Shown: piece after piece, positions 8,432-16,329 of the stretch
Layout: every line of letters begins with the position of its first letter
How positions within the stretch are numbered: position 1 is the first letter of the stretch
DNA from: a virus
Virus record (IMG/VR): IMGVR_UViG_3300010430_000466
Span: 1-23,287 of that record
Reading direction: 5' to 3' (one strand)
Length of the DNA: 23,287 nucleotides
Program-made: the position numbers and the translations under genes
Notes under the pieces: generated by a model
The model's input: the letters and a program-made list of their open reading frames with translations, nothing else
The model's database searches: none
Told to the model about the DNA's origin: nothing

Positions 8432-8941
8432 TTACTTAGCCGCAGCTTTAGCTGGCGCTTTTTTTGTTGCTGCTGCGTCTTTTTCAGCTTGCTCTAATAG
8501 TGCTTTAGCTTCTGCTTTGGCCTTAGCAATAATGTCATCAGCTTCAGCTGCCGCTGCTTTTGCCTTTGCTGCCGCTTCTTGTTCTGCTTTAGCTAACAAT
8601 GCTTGAGCAGCATCATCAGAGGCGTGTGCAAGCTCACTGGTATTCTCACCATCACTGGCAAGTACGGCTTTAGCAAGGTCTGCAACAGCAAGTACACCTT
8701 CAACACGTTGGCCTGCTTTAGTTAACGCTTTAACAACGCCTGTTTCGCGTTCAACTTTATAGTCGAACACTTCATCTGGCTTAACTTGGCGGGTTTGTTT
8801 TTTGGTAAGCGTGTTGCCACGTTCATCGGTTTTAGGTTTATTGTCGTCGCCTAAGTCAACGACTTCTTCGTATAGCTCAAGCGCTTTAGATGCAATTTCT
8901 AAAACAGCATGGCCTTTAGTAAGTAAAGCAAAAAGACTCAT
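8432..8941 (-). CDS. Ala/Lys-rich capsid-associated or scaffold-like protein
   Basis: This 169-residue protein has a structured N-terminal half (MSLFALLTKGHAVLEIASKA, then a basic KKQTRQVKPDEVFDYKVE region). Its C-terminal half, from about 110, is almost pure Ala/Lys/Glu heptads (AKAEQEAAAKAKAAAAEADD), predicted as a long helix or coiled coil. It lies just before the protease-capsid gene, 11 bp apart, where phages place scaffold or decoration genes. It is the first gene after the 35-bp repeat and the AT-rich membrane-protein cargo. No family was recognised; the scaffold idea rests on composition and position. Confidence 0.72.
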   Translation of the reverse strand: MSLFALLTKGHAVLEIASKALELYEEVVDLGDDNKPKTDERGNTLTKKQTRQVKPDEVFDYKVERETGVVKALTKAGQRVEGVLAVADLAKAVLASDGENTSELAHASDDAAQALLAKAEQEAAAKAKAAAAEADDIIAKAKAEAKALLEQAEKDAAATKKAPAKAAAK

Positions 8942-8995
8942 TATGTTGCCCTCAATGGTTGTGAATATGGCTAATGAGTCTTTAAGGTAAGGGGT

Positions 8996-9030
8996 TTTGT
9001 TGAAGGGCTAAATTAAAGGGTTTTAGGAAA
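8996..9030. repeat. 35-bp repeat copy 1, candidate late promoter element upstream of capsid genes
   Basis: The core CTAAATTAAAGGGTTTTAG (with GGG before it) is identical to the copy at 16330-16364. The wider 35 bp match at 31 positions. On the transcribed strand it contains TTTAAT, a 5/6 match to a -10 box, with no recognisable -35, and CTAAA-N9-TTTAG symmetry. It lies 12 bp past the stop of the membrane-protein cargo gene and about 55 bp before the scaffold-like gene. Confidence 0.7.
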
Positions 9031-9037
9031 ATTGATA

Positions 9038-9931
9038 TTAAAGTTTATAAGCTTCAATCTCCTTTTCTTTATCCTCTAGGGCAGCGAGGATAATTTGTAC
9101 GTCAGATGGCATGATTAGACCTACTCGAGAGATAAGAATGCTAGCTTCAAAAACAGCTTGTAGAAATAAATCTGCACTTTCATAAACATCCTCTTTTTTT
9201 ACAAAATGACTTATTTGAATGAAAATGCCAAGATCCCTATAAAATGAAGCTATTCTTTGAAAATAATTATCTTCTTTTTCAATGTTTCCATTCATATAGT
9301 TAATTAAAAAACTATTATCAATTTTATTCACTTCATCTAAAATTTGAGGAATTATTGGCTTAAAGTCGTTTGCTATTCTAGATGTAACCATAAAGAAACT
9401 TTGTATCGCTGATGGTGAGTTTTCAGGGAATAGCAAGTCATAAAATTTACCATAATCAACTATAATTTTTTTTACATCTGGAGTATGGTTAACACCATCT
9501 AAAACACTCTGACACCTTTCAATAAATTGTTTCCTGTGCTCACAATAAAGAACAAAATTTTCTTTTGTGTAGTTTAACTCATATTGATTTTCAGCCAACT
9601 TAAATTGGTTAGATGCTAAACTCAACTGCTTACTTACTTTTGTTAACTGTGCCGATAATTGCAAGCTACGATGGTACATACCAATCAAAGTAGTTAGTGC
9701 AACCAACCCTGTAAACAACCCAATTGGCAGTCCGAACATAGATATGACAGCATTCCAATTTTCTATTTTACGCCAATCAACAACAAATTCATTCCAAGTG
9801 AATGCAACTTGAAAAATAAGAAAAGCTAGCGGGATAATGATTGTCGCTATTAGTAATAAGTTAAACGCATTATGCCAATTTTCAATTGAATTACTTTCCT
9901 GCTGTTCTTTATCGTATTCTTTCACAGTCAT
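9038..9931 (-). CDS. Cargo membrane protein in the head operon, unknown function
   Basis: This 297-residue protein has two membrane segments (about 22-45, AFNLLLIATIIIPLAFLIF; about 62-85, AVISMFGLPIGLFTGLVALT). A heptad-rich stretch follows (about 88-120, SLQLSAQLTKVSKQLSLASN), then a roughly 180-residue soluble C-terminal domain. This layout recalls putative abortive-infection membrane proteins such as the putAbiC type, but I cannot confirm homology. Base composition is strikingly AT-rich compared with the head genes on both sides. The start is either ATG at 9931 or GTG two codons later; AAGGA is better spaced for the GTG. It interrupts an otherwise continuous structural operon, which marks it as a moron, probably expressed in the lysogen. 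Confidence 0.8.
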   Translation of the reverse strand: MTVKEYDKEQQESNSIENWHNAFNLLLIATIIIPLAFLIFQVAFTWNEFVVDWRKIENWNAVISMFGLPIGLFTGLVALTTLIGMYHRSLQLSAQLTKVSKQLSLASNQFKLAENQYELNYTKENFVLYCEHRKQFIERCQSVLDGVNHTPDVKKIIVDYGKFYDLLFPENSPSAIQSFFMVTSRIANDFKPIIPQILDEVNKIDNSFLINYMNGNIEKEDNYFQRIASFYRDLGIFIQISHFVKKEDVYESADLFLQAVFEASILISRVGLIMPSDVQIILAALEDKEKEIEAYKL

Positions 9932-9975
9932 CCTTAAGTTTTAAACTATTTAAACTCCCTTTAAAATACCACAGC

Positions 9976-10815
9976 CTATTCTATTACTGCACGTGTCTTA
10001 TCAACTTCCCAGTGTTTCATCACTGGCACCGTAAAGCAGCTGCAATTGACTGTTTCTTTTGCTGGCGCTTTGGGGTCATGAGGGTGCATCATCTTAATGC
10101 CCCCAATAGTAAAAGGTTCATTTGCTGCAGCGCGAGTATTGTTTGCGGCCAAGTGACTAACGCGGTGTTCTTTACGCCGACCTAAGCGCCACTCTTTTTC
10201 CATGCCTGGTACTGCATCACCAATTTCGTTCATACGCATATGGCTTGCTGTGTTATACAAGCGGCTAAGCTCAGTGTTTACAATCGCCTTAGCGCGCCAC
10301 ATCTTTTTCTCGCCTAAACTTTCTGCTATGGCTTTTTTAGCGGTTTCGCTATCTTGCGCCCCCATCATCACAAGCCCAAGTTGCGATCGAATATAATCAG
10401 CCTTACCGCTTAACACATCTTTAATTCGGTCAACCATAAAATTATCAATGGCCACAAGCTGGCGATGCTGTAAAAGCTGCGTCATAGCATTTACCGTTAC
10501 ACCACCGGCTTTAAGGGGCGCATCAATTAAATTAATACCTGCTACCCATGTGGTTTGTGAAAAAGCTTTAATTTGTGCAGCGCTTCGCTCACCCAGTTCA
10601 AGCATCACCTGGTTAATTTGCCCCTGCAATTTGCCATAGTGCCATTGCTGCCAATCTGTCGGCTGCCCTTGTAAAATGGTTTGCGTGTTTTCTTCAGCTA
10701 GCTCAAGCAAACGCAATAGCGAATCCCAAAGCCCCTGCTTATTTTTAAGTAGCGCTTTGAGCTGCGCTGTACGGGCTTTATTAAAGGCCTTGGTGCGTTC
10801 ACTCGGTGTCATCAT
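9976..10815 (-). CDS. Phage head morphogenesis protein (SPP1 gp7 / Mu gpF-like)
   Basis: This 279-residue protein follows the portal gene, overlapping it by 17 bp. The C-terminal part is typical of the SPP1 gp7 / Mu F family: a conserved helical block (IVNTELSRLYNTASHMRMNE), then EWRLGRRKEHRVSHLAANNTRA, and the family's ending HPHDPKAP-AKETVNCSCFTVPV with paired cysteines. These minor capsid proteins bind the portal and help head assembly or DNA ejection. The length is within the family range. The gene is followed by the cargo membrane gene instead of directly by the protease and capsid genes. Confidence 0.87.
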   Translation of the reverse strand: MMTPSERTKAFNKARTAQLKALLKNKQGLWDSLLRLLELAEENTQTILQGQPTDWQQWHYGKLQGQINQVMLELGERSAAQIKAFSQTTWVAGINLIDAPLKAGGVTVNAMTQLLQHRQLVAIDNFMVDRIKDVLSGKADYIRSQLGLVMMGAQDSETAKKAIAESLGEKKMWRAKAIVNTELSRLYNTASHMRMNEIGDAVPGMEKEWRLGRRKEHRVSHLAANNTRAAANEPFTIGGIKMMHPHDPKAPAKETVNCSCFTVPVMKHWEVDKTRAVIE

Positions 10816-12322
10816 CTACGCCTGCATCGTCTGCACCATCAAACTCGTTAAAGGTGTCGGCCTTTACCTGGTCTTTTGCTTTTTGGGCAATAGCAGCTTG
10901 CGCGTTTATAAGCTCTTGCTCAGGATCAATCTCAACACCTAATCGATCCGCAATTGATGCAATCACACTTAACCCCGTTTCTTCGGTCATAATGCCCTGC
11001 GTAATCCCAAGGTTTACCGCAACCACAACTTGCTGCAGTGCAGCAGCATAACGGCTTATATCTTTAGCGGTCATTTCTGGCATCACCACTTTTGATTTAA
11101 ACACATCGGTTTCAACCATGCGGTCAGGCTCAATGCCCATGGTTGCTGTGTAGTACTGGCGAATAACAAAGGTCGCTATTTCGTGCAGCATGTAAATAAT
11201 GTAGCGCTGGCGCATAGCAAGTATTTTAAATGTCGGCTCGGCCATGGCTTCGCCGTTCGCACGGTTAACGTCCCCCCCATCAGCAAACCAACTTGGTGGC
11301 ATAGTCGCACCACCTAACATGTGGTTCCTAAATAATTTTGCTAAGGCTTCGGTGTCGCCAGAGCCTAGGTTGGGGCTTTCTGCTTTCCACTCTTCCGAAT
11401 CGTTATGCACATTTGCTGAGCCTGGTCTTGGCGGGTTGCTTTCAATTTCTGCAGCTCGGGCATTTACTTTATTTTGGTCAGCGCCTTTTAAAGTAACATC
11501 CCACACAAACGCCCGGGAGTTTTCAGCACGATCGCCTTCGCCAAAAATAAAGTCGTCGTATAAATCTAAAAAATCACACTGCGCAGTTAAATCAGAGTTG
11601 CCCCGTCCGTGGGCGCAAAAGCTGTTAATTGAAAAATAAAAAATATCGCCATCATTAAAACCTTCACGTAATCGCTGCGTTTGTTTGGTAAACACCGATT
11701 CTGGGCCATTGATGATCACTCTATAAATGTATTGTCGGCCATTTGTCATACGCTTGGTTTTTACACCAACCGGTTGCTCTGGATTGCGAGGGTCGTAAAT
11801 AACTTCCTCAACATGTGCTGGGTCTAGGTAGCTTAATTGCACTTCGCCACTAAGCGGGTTTACAAAGGCAGGGTAAAACTGCTCGCCAAATATCGACAGC
11901 TCACGCACTTTCTTTTCAAGCTTAATAGCCATGTTATTAATTGGGTGCGTCCAAAATGCATCGATAACAGCTTGATAGTCTTCATCATCATTCGTGACTT
12001 TTACGCCTTCCGCCAATAAATACGCGAGCGGTAACTCAATAATACGGTTAGCAATCATGTTACTTTGCCAAAGGTAAGGCGCTATTTTGTTCATGCGTGC
12101 GCGTGTTGGCCCACTTAAGTTACGATTAGAATCACCAGATAGCTTTGAATATAAGTGGTCATCAGCATCAATTGAGCCAGCCATAGCACCTGCTGCTTCT
12201 TTAAATGTGGTAGCTGATTCATTTGCAGCAGTGTTGCTTGCAATTGTTTCAGTAACAATTGCCGCAATTTTTGCTGCAAATTCTGCCTCTTGTTTTGCCT
12301 TGCGCTTTTTTGAACCAAACAT
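10799..12322 (-). CDS. Portal protein
   Basis: This 507-residue protein has a charged N-terminus with coiled-coil character and a portal-like core: LWQSNMIANRIIELPLAYLLAEGVKV, ELSIFGEQFYPAFVNPLSGEVQLSYLDP, ENSRAFVWDVTLKGADQ and AKLFRNHMLGGATMPPSWFADGGDVNRA. The C-terminus is acidic. The dodecameric portal forms the DNA entry vertex and docks the terminase. The position between large terminase and F-like gene is as in Mu gp29. ATG follows AAAGGG. The product is slightly shorter than some Mu-type portals but has no obvious gap. Confidence 0.88.
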   Translation of the reverse strand: MFGSKKRKAKQEAEFAAKIAAIVTETIASNTAANESATTFKEAAGAMAGSIDADDHLYSKLSGDSNRNLSGPTRARMNKIAPYLWQSNMIANRIIELPLAYLLAEGVKVTNDDEDYQAVIDAFWTHPINNMAIKLEKKVRELSIFGEQFYPAFVNPLSGEVQLSYLDPAHVEEVIYDPRNPEQPVGVKTKRMTNGRQYIYRVIINGPESVFTKQTQRLREGFNDGDIFYFSINSFCAHGRGNSDLTAQCDFLDLYDDFIFGEGDRAENSRAFVWDVTLKGADQNKVNARAAEIESNPPRPGSANVHNDSEEWKAESPNLGSGDTEALAKLFRNHMLGGATMPPSWFADGGDVNRANGEAMAEPTFKILAMRQRYIIYMLHEIATFVIRQYYTATMGIEPDRMVETDVFKSKVVMPEMTAKDISRYAAALQQVVVAVNLGITQGIMTEETGLSVIASIADRLGVEIDPEQELINAQAAIAQKAKDQVKADTFNEFDGADDAGVDDDTE

Positions 12323-12456
12323 AGCTTTTTAACCCTTTTGTAAATCTTTTACATTTGCCTAGGCGGCGCTAAATAAAATTTTCCGTGCAATGGCACTCAA
12401 AACACATTGCAAACGCTTAAAATCGCTCTGAGAGCGTCACCCTTAGTTTTTGATTT
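12323..12456. other. 134-bp gap between terminase and portal with two palindromes
   Basis: This is one of the larger gaps in the late operon. It holds TGCAATG-N12-CATTGCA arms (12386-12392 and 12405-12411). It also holds a short hairpin CGCTC-TGA-GAGCG (12424-12436), followed on the transcribed strand by ATTTT. A stretch near 12364-12383 weakly resembles the 35-bp repeat (CGCTAAATAAAATTTT). No ORF with an RBS is visible. It may be an attenuator or a degenerate late promoter. Confidence 0.4.
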
Positions 12457-14148
12457 TTACCCAGACTTGTCTGTTAGCACTTGGCCACTTTCATTTATCG
12501 TTCGATAGTTGAAGTCATCACCACCTAAACTAATCCAAGCAAGTTGCTCATTTCTAAAGTTGCCAATAAATATCCATTCAGAGCCGTTAAAGTACTGAAG
12601 TGTTACCTTGTTAGTTGGAGCCAAATAGCCAATTGCTCGTCTAAACAAACCGCCTGCACGTGTTCGGCCTTGCAAGCGAGATGGTCGGGTATTCATTGAG
12701 TTTTCAGCTTTAGGCACATTGACACCTGCAGCTGGTTCGCCCTCTTCCAAAGTGGCGGCATTTACCAGTACACCCGCAACGGCAGTATCGCCGTGTCGCC
12801 ATTTACCATCACTGCCTTTGTCGCGGCCATCATCCATTTTTGGCTGGCCTTTATCTAAAATAACGCGCCGATGATCAGCCACTACATCTTCACTCTCAGG
12901 CACGGTAATTAATTTGCTCTCGAGCGCAGCTTTATATTTTGGGAAAAATTGGTTGTACCAAGGCCGCGATAACATCACGCAATCAATTCGGCTTTCGCCA
13001 TAACGTTGCATGGCTTTTTCTGCCAACGATTGGCCATTACCTCGGCTATCAAATTTGCCGTGAAAAAACAGCGGCACATTATCAAGCAGGTAAAAGGTAA
13101 TTTGCTCTTGGCAATCAAACGGAATGTTTCTTAACTCAATTAAAAATGGTGTGTGGTATTTAGTAGGGCTTTCTTGCTGCATAAGCCATTGCACACTTAA
13201 GTCACCGCTTCGGCCAAAGTCTTGCCCGAACACAGTTCGTTTACCTGGCATGGCATCAATTAACGGTTTAATTGTGTCTTTCAGCCAATCATCAATTATG
13301 CGAGTACGCTCAGGGTTCGTAACAAAATCATCAGGCTTTTCTAAGCGAACGACTTTGCTATCTGGGTGCTGGCAACGTTCAACCAGCATACGGTTAATGT
13401 AAACACCACCGCCTGCACTTGGGATCACATCAAGTTCTTCTGCCGCACCATCACCATAGAAGTCGTATATTTCTTGCGCCCAGGCATCTTCTTTTTCTTG
13501 AGTCCACTCTAGGCCCTTCATAGCACAAATACGCTTATACAAGCCTTGGCTTAGCGCTTCTCTAAATGTTGTGCGGTAAACCTTGTATGGTTTTTTCCCT
13601 GCGCGACATTCTTTAATAAGTAAGTTAAATGGGTTTTCCTCACCATCATGTGTGCTGATAATGCGCACCTTACCGCCCCAAATTAACAGGGCAAAAGCGG
13701 CTTTAATAAGTTCATCTAAATTATCGTGGAATGCAGCTTCATCAAGTATCACGCGGCCTTGTTTACCCCGTAAGTTTGATGGCCGAGAACTCAGCGCAAT
13801 AATTCGAAAGCCACTGGCAAAGCGAATTACATAAGTAAGAATATCCTTACCTTCATCAGTAATAATCTCTTCGCTTACGTCATCACACACTTCGTTAAAG
13901 CTTTTAGCCCAGTTCGCACAGTCACGAATAAACTCTTCGGCCATATCTTTGTTATAACCGATGTACCAGCAATCCATGCCGCCAGCTGCTTTACTTGCCG
14001 CAGCATCAAGTACACTCGCTGCAGCCTCGCCCCAACTTAAACCAATCCGGCGCGACTTTTCATAAATGATAACGGGCGACTGGTCCCAAACATATTCAGC
14101 CTGGTACGGTAATAAAATCGATGTTAACTCTTGTGTGTCCATTGCCAT
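12457..14148 (-). CDS. Terminase large subunit (Mu gp28-like)
   Basis: This 563-residue packaging motor has a Walker A-like loop SRRIGLSWG (32-40), Walker B RVILDE (132-137) and a coupling motif IISTHDG (163-169). The C-terminal RNase H-like nuclease begins at FGQDFGRSGD, with D310 as probable metal ligand, and ends in a further acidic residue in WRHGDTAVAG. The ATPase drives DNA into the prohead and the nuclease cuts it; in Mu-type phages cutting occurs in host DNA next to the integrated genome. ATG overlaps the DUF3486 stop as TAATG with GGAG upstream. All key motifs appear present. The roughly 100 residues after the nuclease are less conserved. Confidence 0.92.
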   Translation of the reverse strand: MAMDTQELTSILLPYQAEYVWDQSPVIIYEKSRRIGLSWGEAAASVLDAAASKAAGGMDCWYIGYNKDMAEEFIRDCANWAKSFNEVCDDVSEEIITDEGKDILTYVIRFASGFRIIALSSRPSNLRGKQGRVILDEAAFHDNLDELIKAAFALLIWGGKVRIISTHDGEENPFNLLIKECRAGKKPYKVYRTTFREALSQGLYKRICAMKGLEWTQEKEDAWAQEIYDFYGDGAAEELDVIPSAGGGVYINRMLVERCQHPDSKVVRLEKPDDFVTNPERTRIIDDWLKDTIKPLIDAMPGKRTVFGQDFGRSGDLSVQWLMQQESPTKYHTPFLIELRNIPFDCQEQITFYLLDNVPLFFHGKFDSRGNGQSLAEKAMQRYGESRIDCVMLSRPWYNQFFPKYKAALESKLITVPESEDVVADHRRVILDKGQPKMDDGRDKGSDGKWRHGDTAVAGVLVNAATLEEGEPAAGVNVPKAENSMNTRPSRLQGRTRAGGLFRRAIGYLAPTNKVTLQYFNGSEWIFIGNFRNEQLAWISLGGDDFNYRTINESGQVLTDKSG

Positions 14149-14723
14149 TACAAACGCTCCCCAGCAATGGCACGGCGTATTAAATCAATATTGCCAGAGC
14201 TTAAACCTGCCGTTTTAGCCGCACTTTCTGCTTGCTCTTGTGCCTCGGCTAACGCTTGTTTTCGGGCTTTCTCTGCAATTTGTTTTTCTAGGTCGGCGTT
14301 ATAGTTTGCACTGCGTTGCAACCGGCTAATACTTAAAACCAAATCACCAAGCGTTTCAGGATCAATCGGATCTTCTTGGCTCATTAAATTAGAGGTCGTT
14401 TTAAATGCAGCGCTTTGCAGTAGGTTCATTAACACTCGGCCAGTATCACCAATACTCGATAAATCGCATTGTTTCGATAGCGCCTCAACATAAGCCTGGC
14501 TTTGTTTAATATCGTGGCTAATTTGTTCAATACGCTTTTTTTCACGCCAAACCGTATTGTCATCAATTGATTCAACATCGGTTTGCTCACCACTTATGTT
14601 CGCCAGTTCGTCGTTAATCGCATCGGCAATTTGCTGGCAAGTGTATTGCTTAGTGCCTAGCATCTCGCGCAAGTTTTCACGTATATGCTCAGGTAAGCGC
14701 TCAATCTTATTGCCGCGTGCCAT
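14148..14723 (-). CDS. DUF3486 protein, Mu gp27-like putative small terminase
   Basis: The start at ATG 14723 is chosen because AGGAGG lies 8 bases upstream and the protein then begins MARGNKIERLPEHIRENLRE, the typical N-terminus of DUF3486. A longer reading from 14813 would run into the upstream gene. The protein has 191 residues, is highly helical, and has an HTH-like segment (YTCQQIADAINDE) and a coiled-coil C-terminal half (SRLQRSANYNADLEKQIAEK). It precedes the large terminase directly with a TAATG overlap, as gp27 precedes gp28 in Mu. Small terminases bind the packaging-start DNA; that role is inferred for this family. Confidence 0.88.
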   Translation of the reverse strand: MARGNKIERLPEHIRENLREMLGTKQYTCQQIADAINDELANISGEQTDVESIDDNTVWREKKRIEQISHDIKQSQAYVEALSKQCDLSSIGDTGRVLMNLLQSAAFKTTSNLMSQEDPIDPETLGDLVLSISRLQRSANYNADLEKQIAEKARKQALAEAQEQAESAAKTAGLSSGNIDLIRRAIAGERL

Positions 14724-14724
14724 G

Positions 14725-15021
14725 TTAGTTGCCTCCTGGTGCTGGGCGCTTAACACCGTCAACCGACTTACGGCCAGTGGCAACATCAGCGCCTTGCTCA
14801 GTAATTCGTGCAACTAAGGTTTTATCGCCCACCACATCAATAGTGAGCAAACCCACATCTTCTAAAAAGCGCATATGGGCACGCACTCTATCGCGACTAA
14901 TATTGTGGCCATAGGTTGCTAATACACAGCTCAACATACTGCAGTTAGCGCTATAACCTGCCGCCTCATTTAAGGCGCGCAAAATAACTAAACGCTGATC
15001 AGCATCAAATAGGTTTTTCAT
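14725..15021 (-). CDS. Small wHTH-like phage protein (VpaChn25_0724 / Mu gp26 type)
   Basis: The start at ATG 15021 gives 98 residues (MKNLFDADQRLVILRALNEA) with GTGAGG just upstream. The longer upstream reading would overlap another small gene in full. The sequence suggests a winged-helix fold: ALNEAAGYSANCSMLSCVLATYGHNISRDRVRAHMRFLEDVGLL, then a beta hairpin (DVVGDKTLVARITEQGADVA). Proteins of this kind sit before the DUF3486 terminase subunit in many Mu-like phages. It may bind DNA, but its exact role is not known to me. It is separated from the next gene by one base. Confidence 0.8.
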   Translation of the reverse strand: MKNLFDADQRLVILRALNEAAGYSANCSMLSCVLATYGHNISRDRVRAHMRFLEDVGLLTIDVVGDKTLVARITEQGADVATGRKSVDGVKRPAPGGN

Positions 15022-15175
15022 TGTCCTCACCCTTAAAAAAGCGCTCATAAATAAACGCAATAACAAATTGGCCAAACGCAAAAACAAGCCAAAAACACAC
15101 GTACATGAAAAAAAAGAACCCAGCGATGACCAAACAAAGTACACTCCACAGCTCTAGTTCATGCTCATTTCGCAT
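15005..15175 (-). CDS. 56-residue membrane protein, possible holin
   Basis: This short ORF reads MRNEHELELWSVLCLVIAGF, then a long hydrophobic stretch (about 10-43) and a charged tail ERFFKGEDNEKPI. Its ATG overlaps the preceding stop as TAATG and its 3' end overlaps the next ATG by 17 bp, so it is embedded in a coupled operon. The hydrophobic stretch could be one long or two short membrane segments. Its nearness to the endolysin suggests a holin, but it is not the immediate neighbour and the family is unrecognised. A run of eight T's lies in the coding strand at about codons 21-23. Confidence 0.65.
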   Translation of the reverse strand: MRNEHELELWSVLCLVIAGFFFFMYVCFWLVFAFGQFVIAFIYERFFKGEDNEKPI

Positions 15176-15528
15176 TACTGTTTACCGGAGATTTTTGATT
15201 CAACAATCAAATTAAGCGGATGCTCAATGCGTTTTAAAAGATCATGTAAATGGTTATTTTCACCCTGTAGCTTGGCGACTTCTTTACTTAACGCACTGAC
15301 ATTTTGAGGTAAGTCTTTAACCTCAACTTCGATGCGTTGAACAGCCGCTTTGACTTCAGCAAAATCTTCATTCTTCACATACGTTTGCTCTACCGTTTGC
15401 AATCGCTTGTCTTGTGCAGACACATCATCCTTGCTAGCAAATGACTTTTTAAGTGCATACACCACCACAAAAAACACCAATAAAACTACACCTTGTACCC
15501 ACGGGTACCACTTAACATATTCATCCAC
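15175..15528 (-). CDS. DUF2730-like membrane-anchored coiled-coil protein (Mu gp25 type)
   Basis: This 117-residue protein has one N-terminal membrane segment (about 10-26, WVQGVVLLVFFVVVYAL) followed by a basic turn and a long coiled coil (QDKRLQTVEQTYVKNEDFAE ... LSKEVAKLQGENNHLHDLLKR). This is the DUF2730 architecture, which sits between lysis genes and DUF3486 in Mu-like phages. A spanin-like or lysis-accessory role is possible from its topology. Overlaps link it to both neighbours (8 bp upstream, TAATG downstream). Confidence 0.8.
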   Translation of the reverse strand: MDEYVKWYPWVQGVVLLVFFVVVYALKKSFASKDDVSAQDKRLQTVEQTYVKNEDFAEVKAAVQRIEVEVKDLPQNVSALSKEVAKLQGENNHLHDLLKRIEHPLNLIVESKISGKQ

Positions 15529-15742
15529 GGGGGTTACTCCTGTTTATTTTTGCTGTATTTGCAATGCGGGCTTCGGCTTCAAGGCGAACACCGCTAATTG
15601 AGTGCCAGCCTTTTAAAAATGCATTAACTAAAGTGGGGTCGCCCACAGGGCAAATGCTCTGTGGGTCTGGGTTGGTACCATTTTGGTAAGTAGTAATGCG
15701 CGCTTCGCGACCACGCTTAACGTAGTGAGGATAACTTTTCAT
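15521..15742 (-). CDS. Hypothetical phage protein, 73 residues
   Basis: The reading is MKSYPHYVKRGREARITTYQ, then NGTNPDPQSICPVGDPTLVNAFLKGWHSIS, rich in turns with no membrane segment. The start overlaps the endolysin stop as ATGA and the end overlaps the DUF2730-like gene, so it is probably translated. No family was recognised. Because it lies between the endolysin and a membrane-anchored coiled-coil protein, it may belong to the lysis cassette. Confidence 0.65.
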   Translation of the reverse strand: MKSYPHYVKRGREARITTYQNGTNPDPQSICPVGDPTLVNAFLKGWHSISGVRLEAEARIANTAKINRSNPRG

Positions 15743-16311
15743 GCTGCCTCACTCATTTTAAGTTCACGAATAACGCGCTCGATGCGGTTTTCAAGCTTAA
15801 ATAAGCGACGATGCCAGCCAAATAAAAACGCAATTTGGCTAGGATCATTAACTACAATACGGCTGTATTTGCTGGCGCGGCGTGCAAAGTAGTCAACCAT
15901 TAAGTTAGTTTGGTTTGCGTTAATGGCTGCAGCAAAGGTGCGTGAACCCAATATGCCATCAACCTTTACTCGCAATACTTGCTGCAAAAGCATATTGGCC
16001 AGTGGCACGCCATGGTTAATAGCAGAATCTAAATGCAACATAGCTAATTCATATAAACCATACTCAGCCAGTTCTTTAGCACGGCTACCACGCCAAAAAT
16101 CACGATGATAAATGCGCATGGCTTGAGGCCATGTCAAATTAGCTATATCAACATTCGGGTAAGCAGCTTGGCTTATGCCATACCGCGTTCGCCCACCTTT
16201 GTCGGCGCTATGATCAGAGTCGCCTCCTTCTGCCTCATATATCCAGTCCATGCAAAATAAAAACGCACGGCTGTAATTCGGGGTAAGGTCGGCAAAGTTT
16301 TGTGTTTTCAT
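15739..16311 (-). CDS. Endolysin, glycoside hydrolase family 108 lysozyme (Mu lys-like)
   Basis: This 190-residue muramidase should cut peptidoglycan at the end of infection. The N-terminal domain carries the GH108 signature: E-A-E-G-G at 26-30, with E28 as probable catalytic acid, then SADKGGRTRYGISQAAYPNVD (residues 35-55) and AMRIYHRDFWRG. The C-terminal part includes DGILGSRTFAAAINANQ, like the family's peptidoglycan-binding second domain. No signal peptide is visible, so release should need a holin. The start codon is overlapped by a perfect 8-bp hairpin and no free Shine-Dalgarno sequence is seen. It is the first gene of the late operon after a 35-bp repeat. Confidence 0.92.
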   Translation of the reverse strand: MKTQNFADLTPNYSRAFLFCMDWIYEAEGGDSDHSADKGGRTRYGISQAAYPNVDIANLTWPQAMRIYHRDFWRGSRAKELAEYGLYELAMLHLDSAINHGVPLANMLLQQVLRVKVDGILGSRTFAAAINANQTNLMVDYFARRASKYSRIVVNDPSQIAFLFGWHRRLFKLENRIERVIRELKMSEAA

Positions 16312-16329
16312 AGCGCCAGTGTGGCGCTA
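16311..16329 (-). promoter_or_regulatory. 8-bp hairpin covering the endolysin start
   Basis: TAGCGCCA-GTG-TGGCGCTA is a perfect inverted repeat whose inner edge includes the A and T of the endolysin initiation codon on the transcribed strand. No T-run follows, so it is not a classical terminator. It would mask the start region in mRNA. Confidence 0.6.

Noticed and set aside
8420-8432. Third partial copy of the 35-bp repeat (TAATTTAGCCCC) at the capsid gene RBS
   Set aside because: Only 12 bases match and the orientation is reversed relative to the other two; it coincides with the AAGGGG RBS and stop-start junction.
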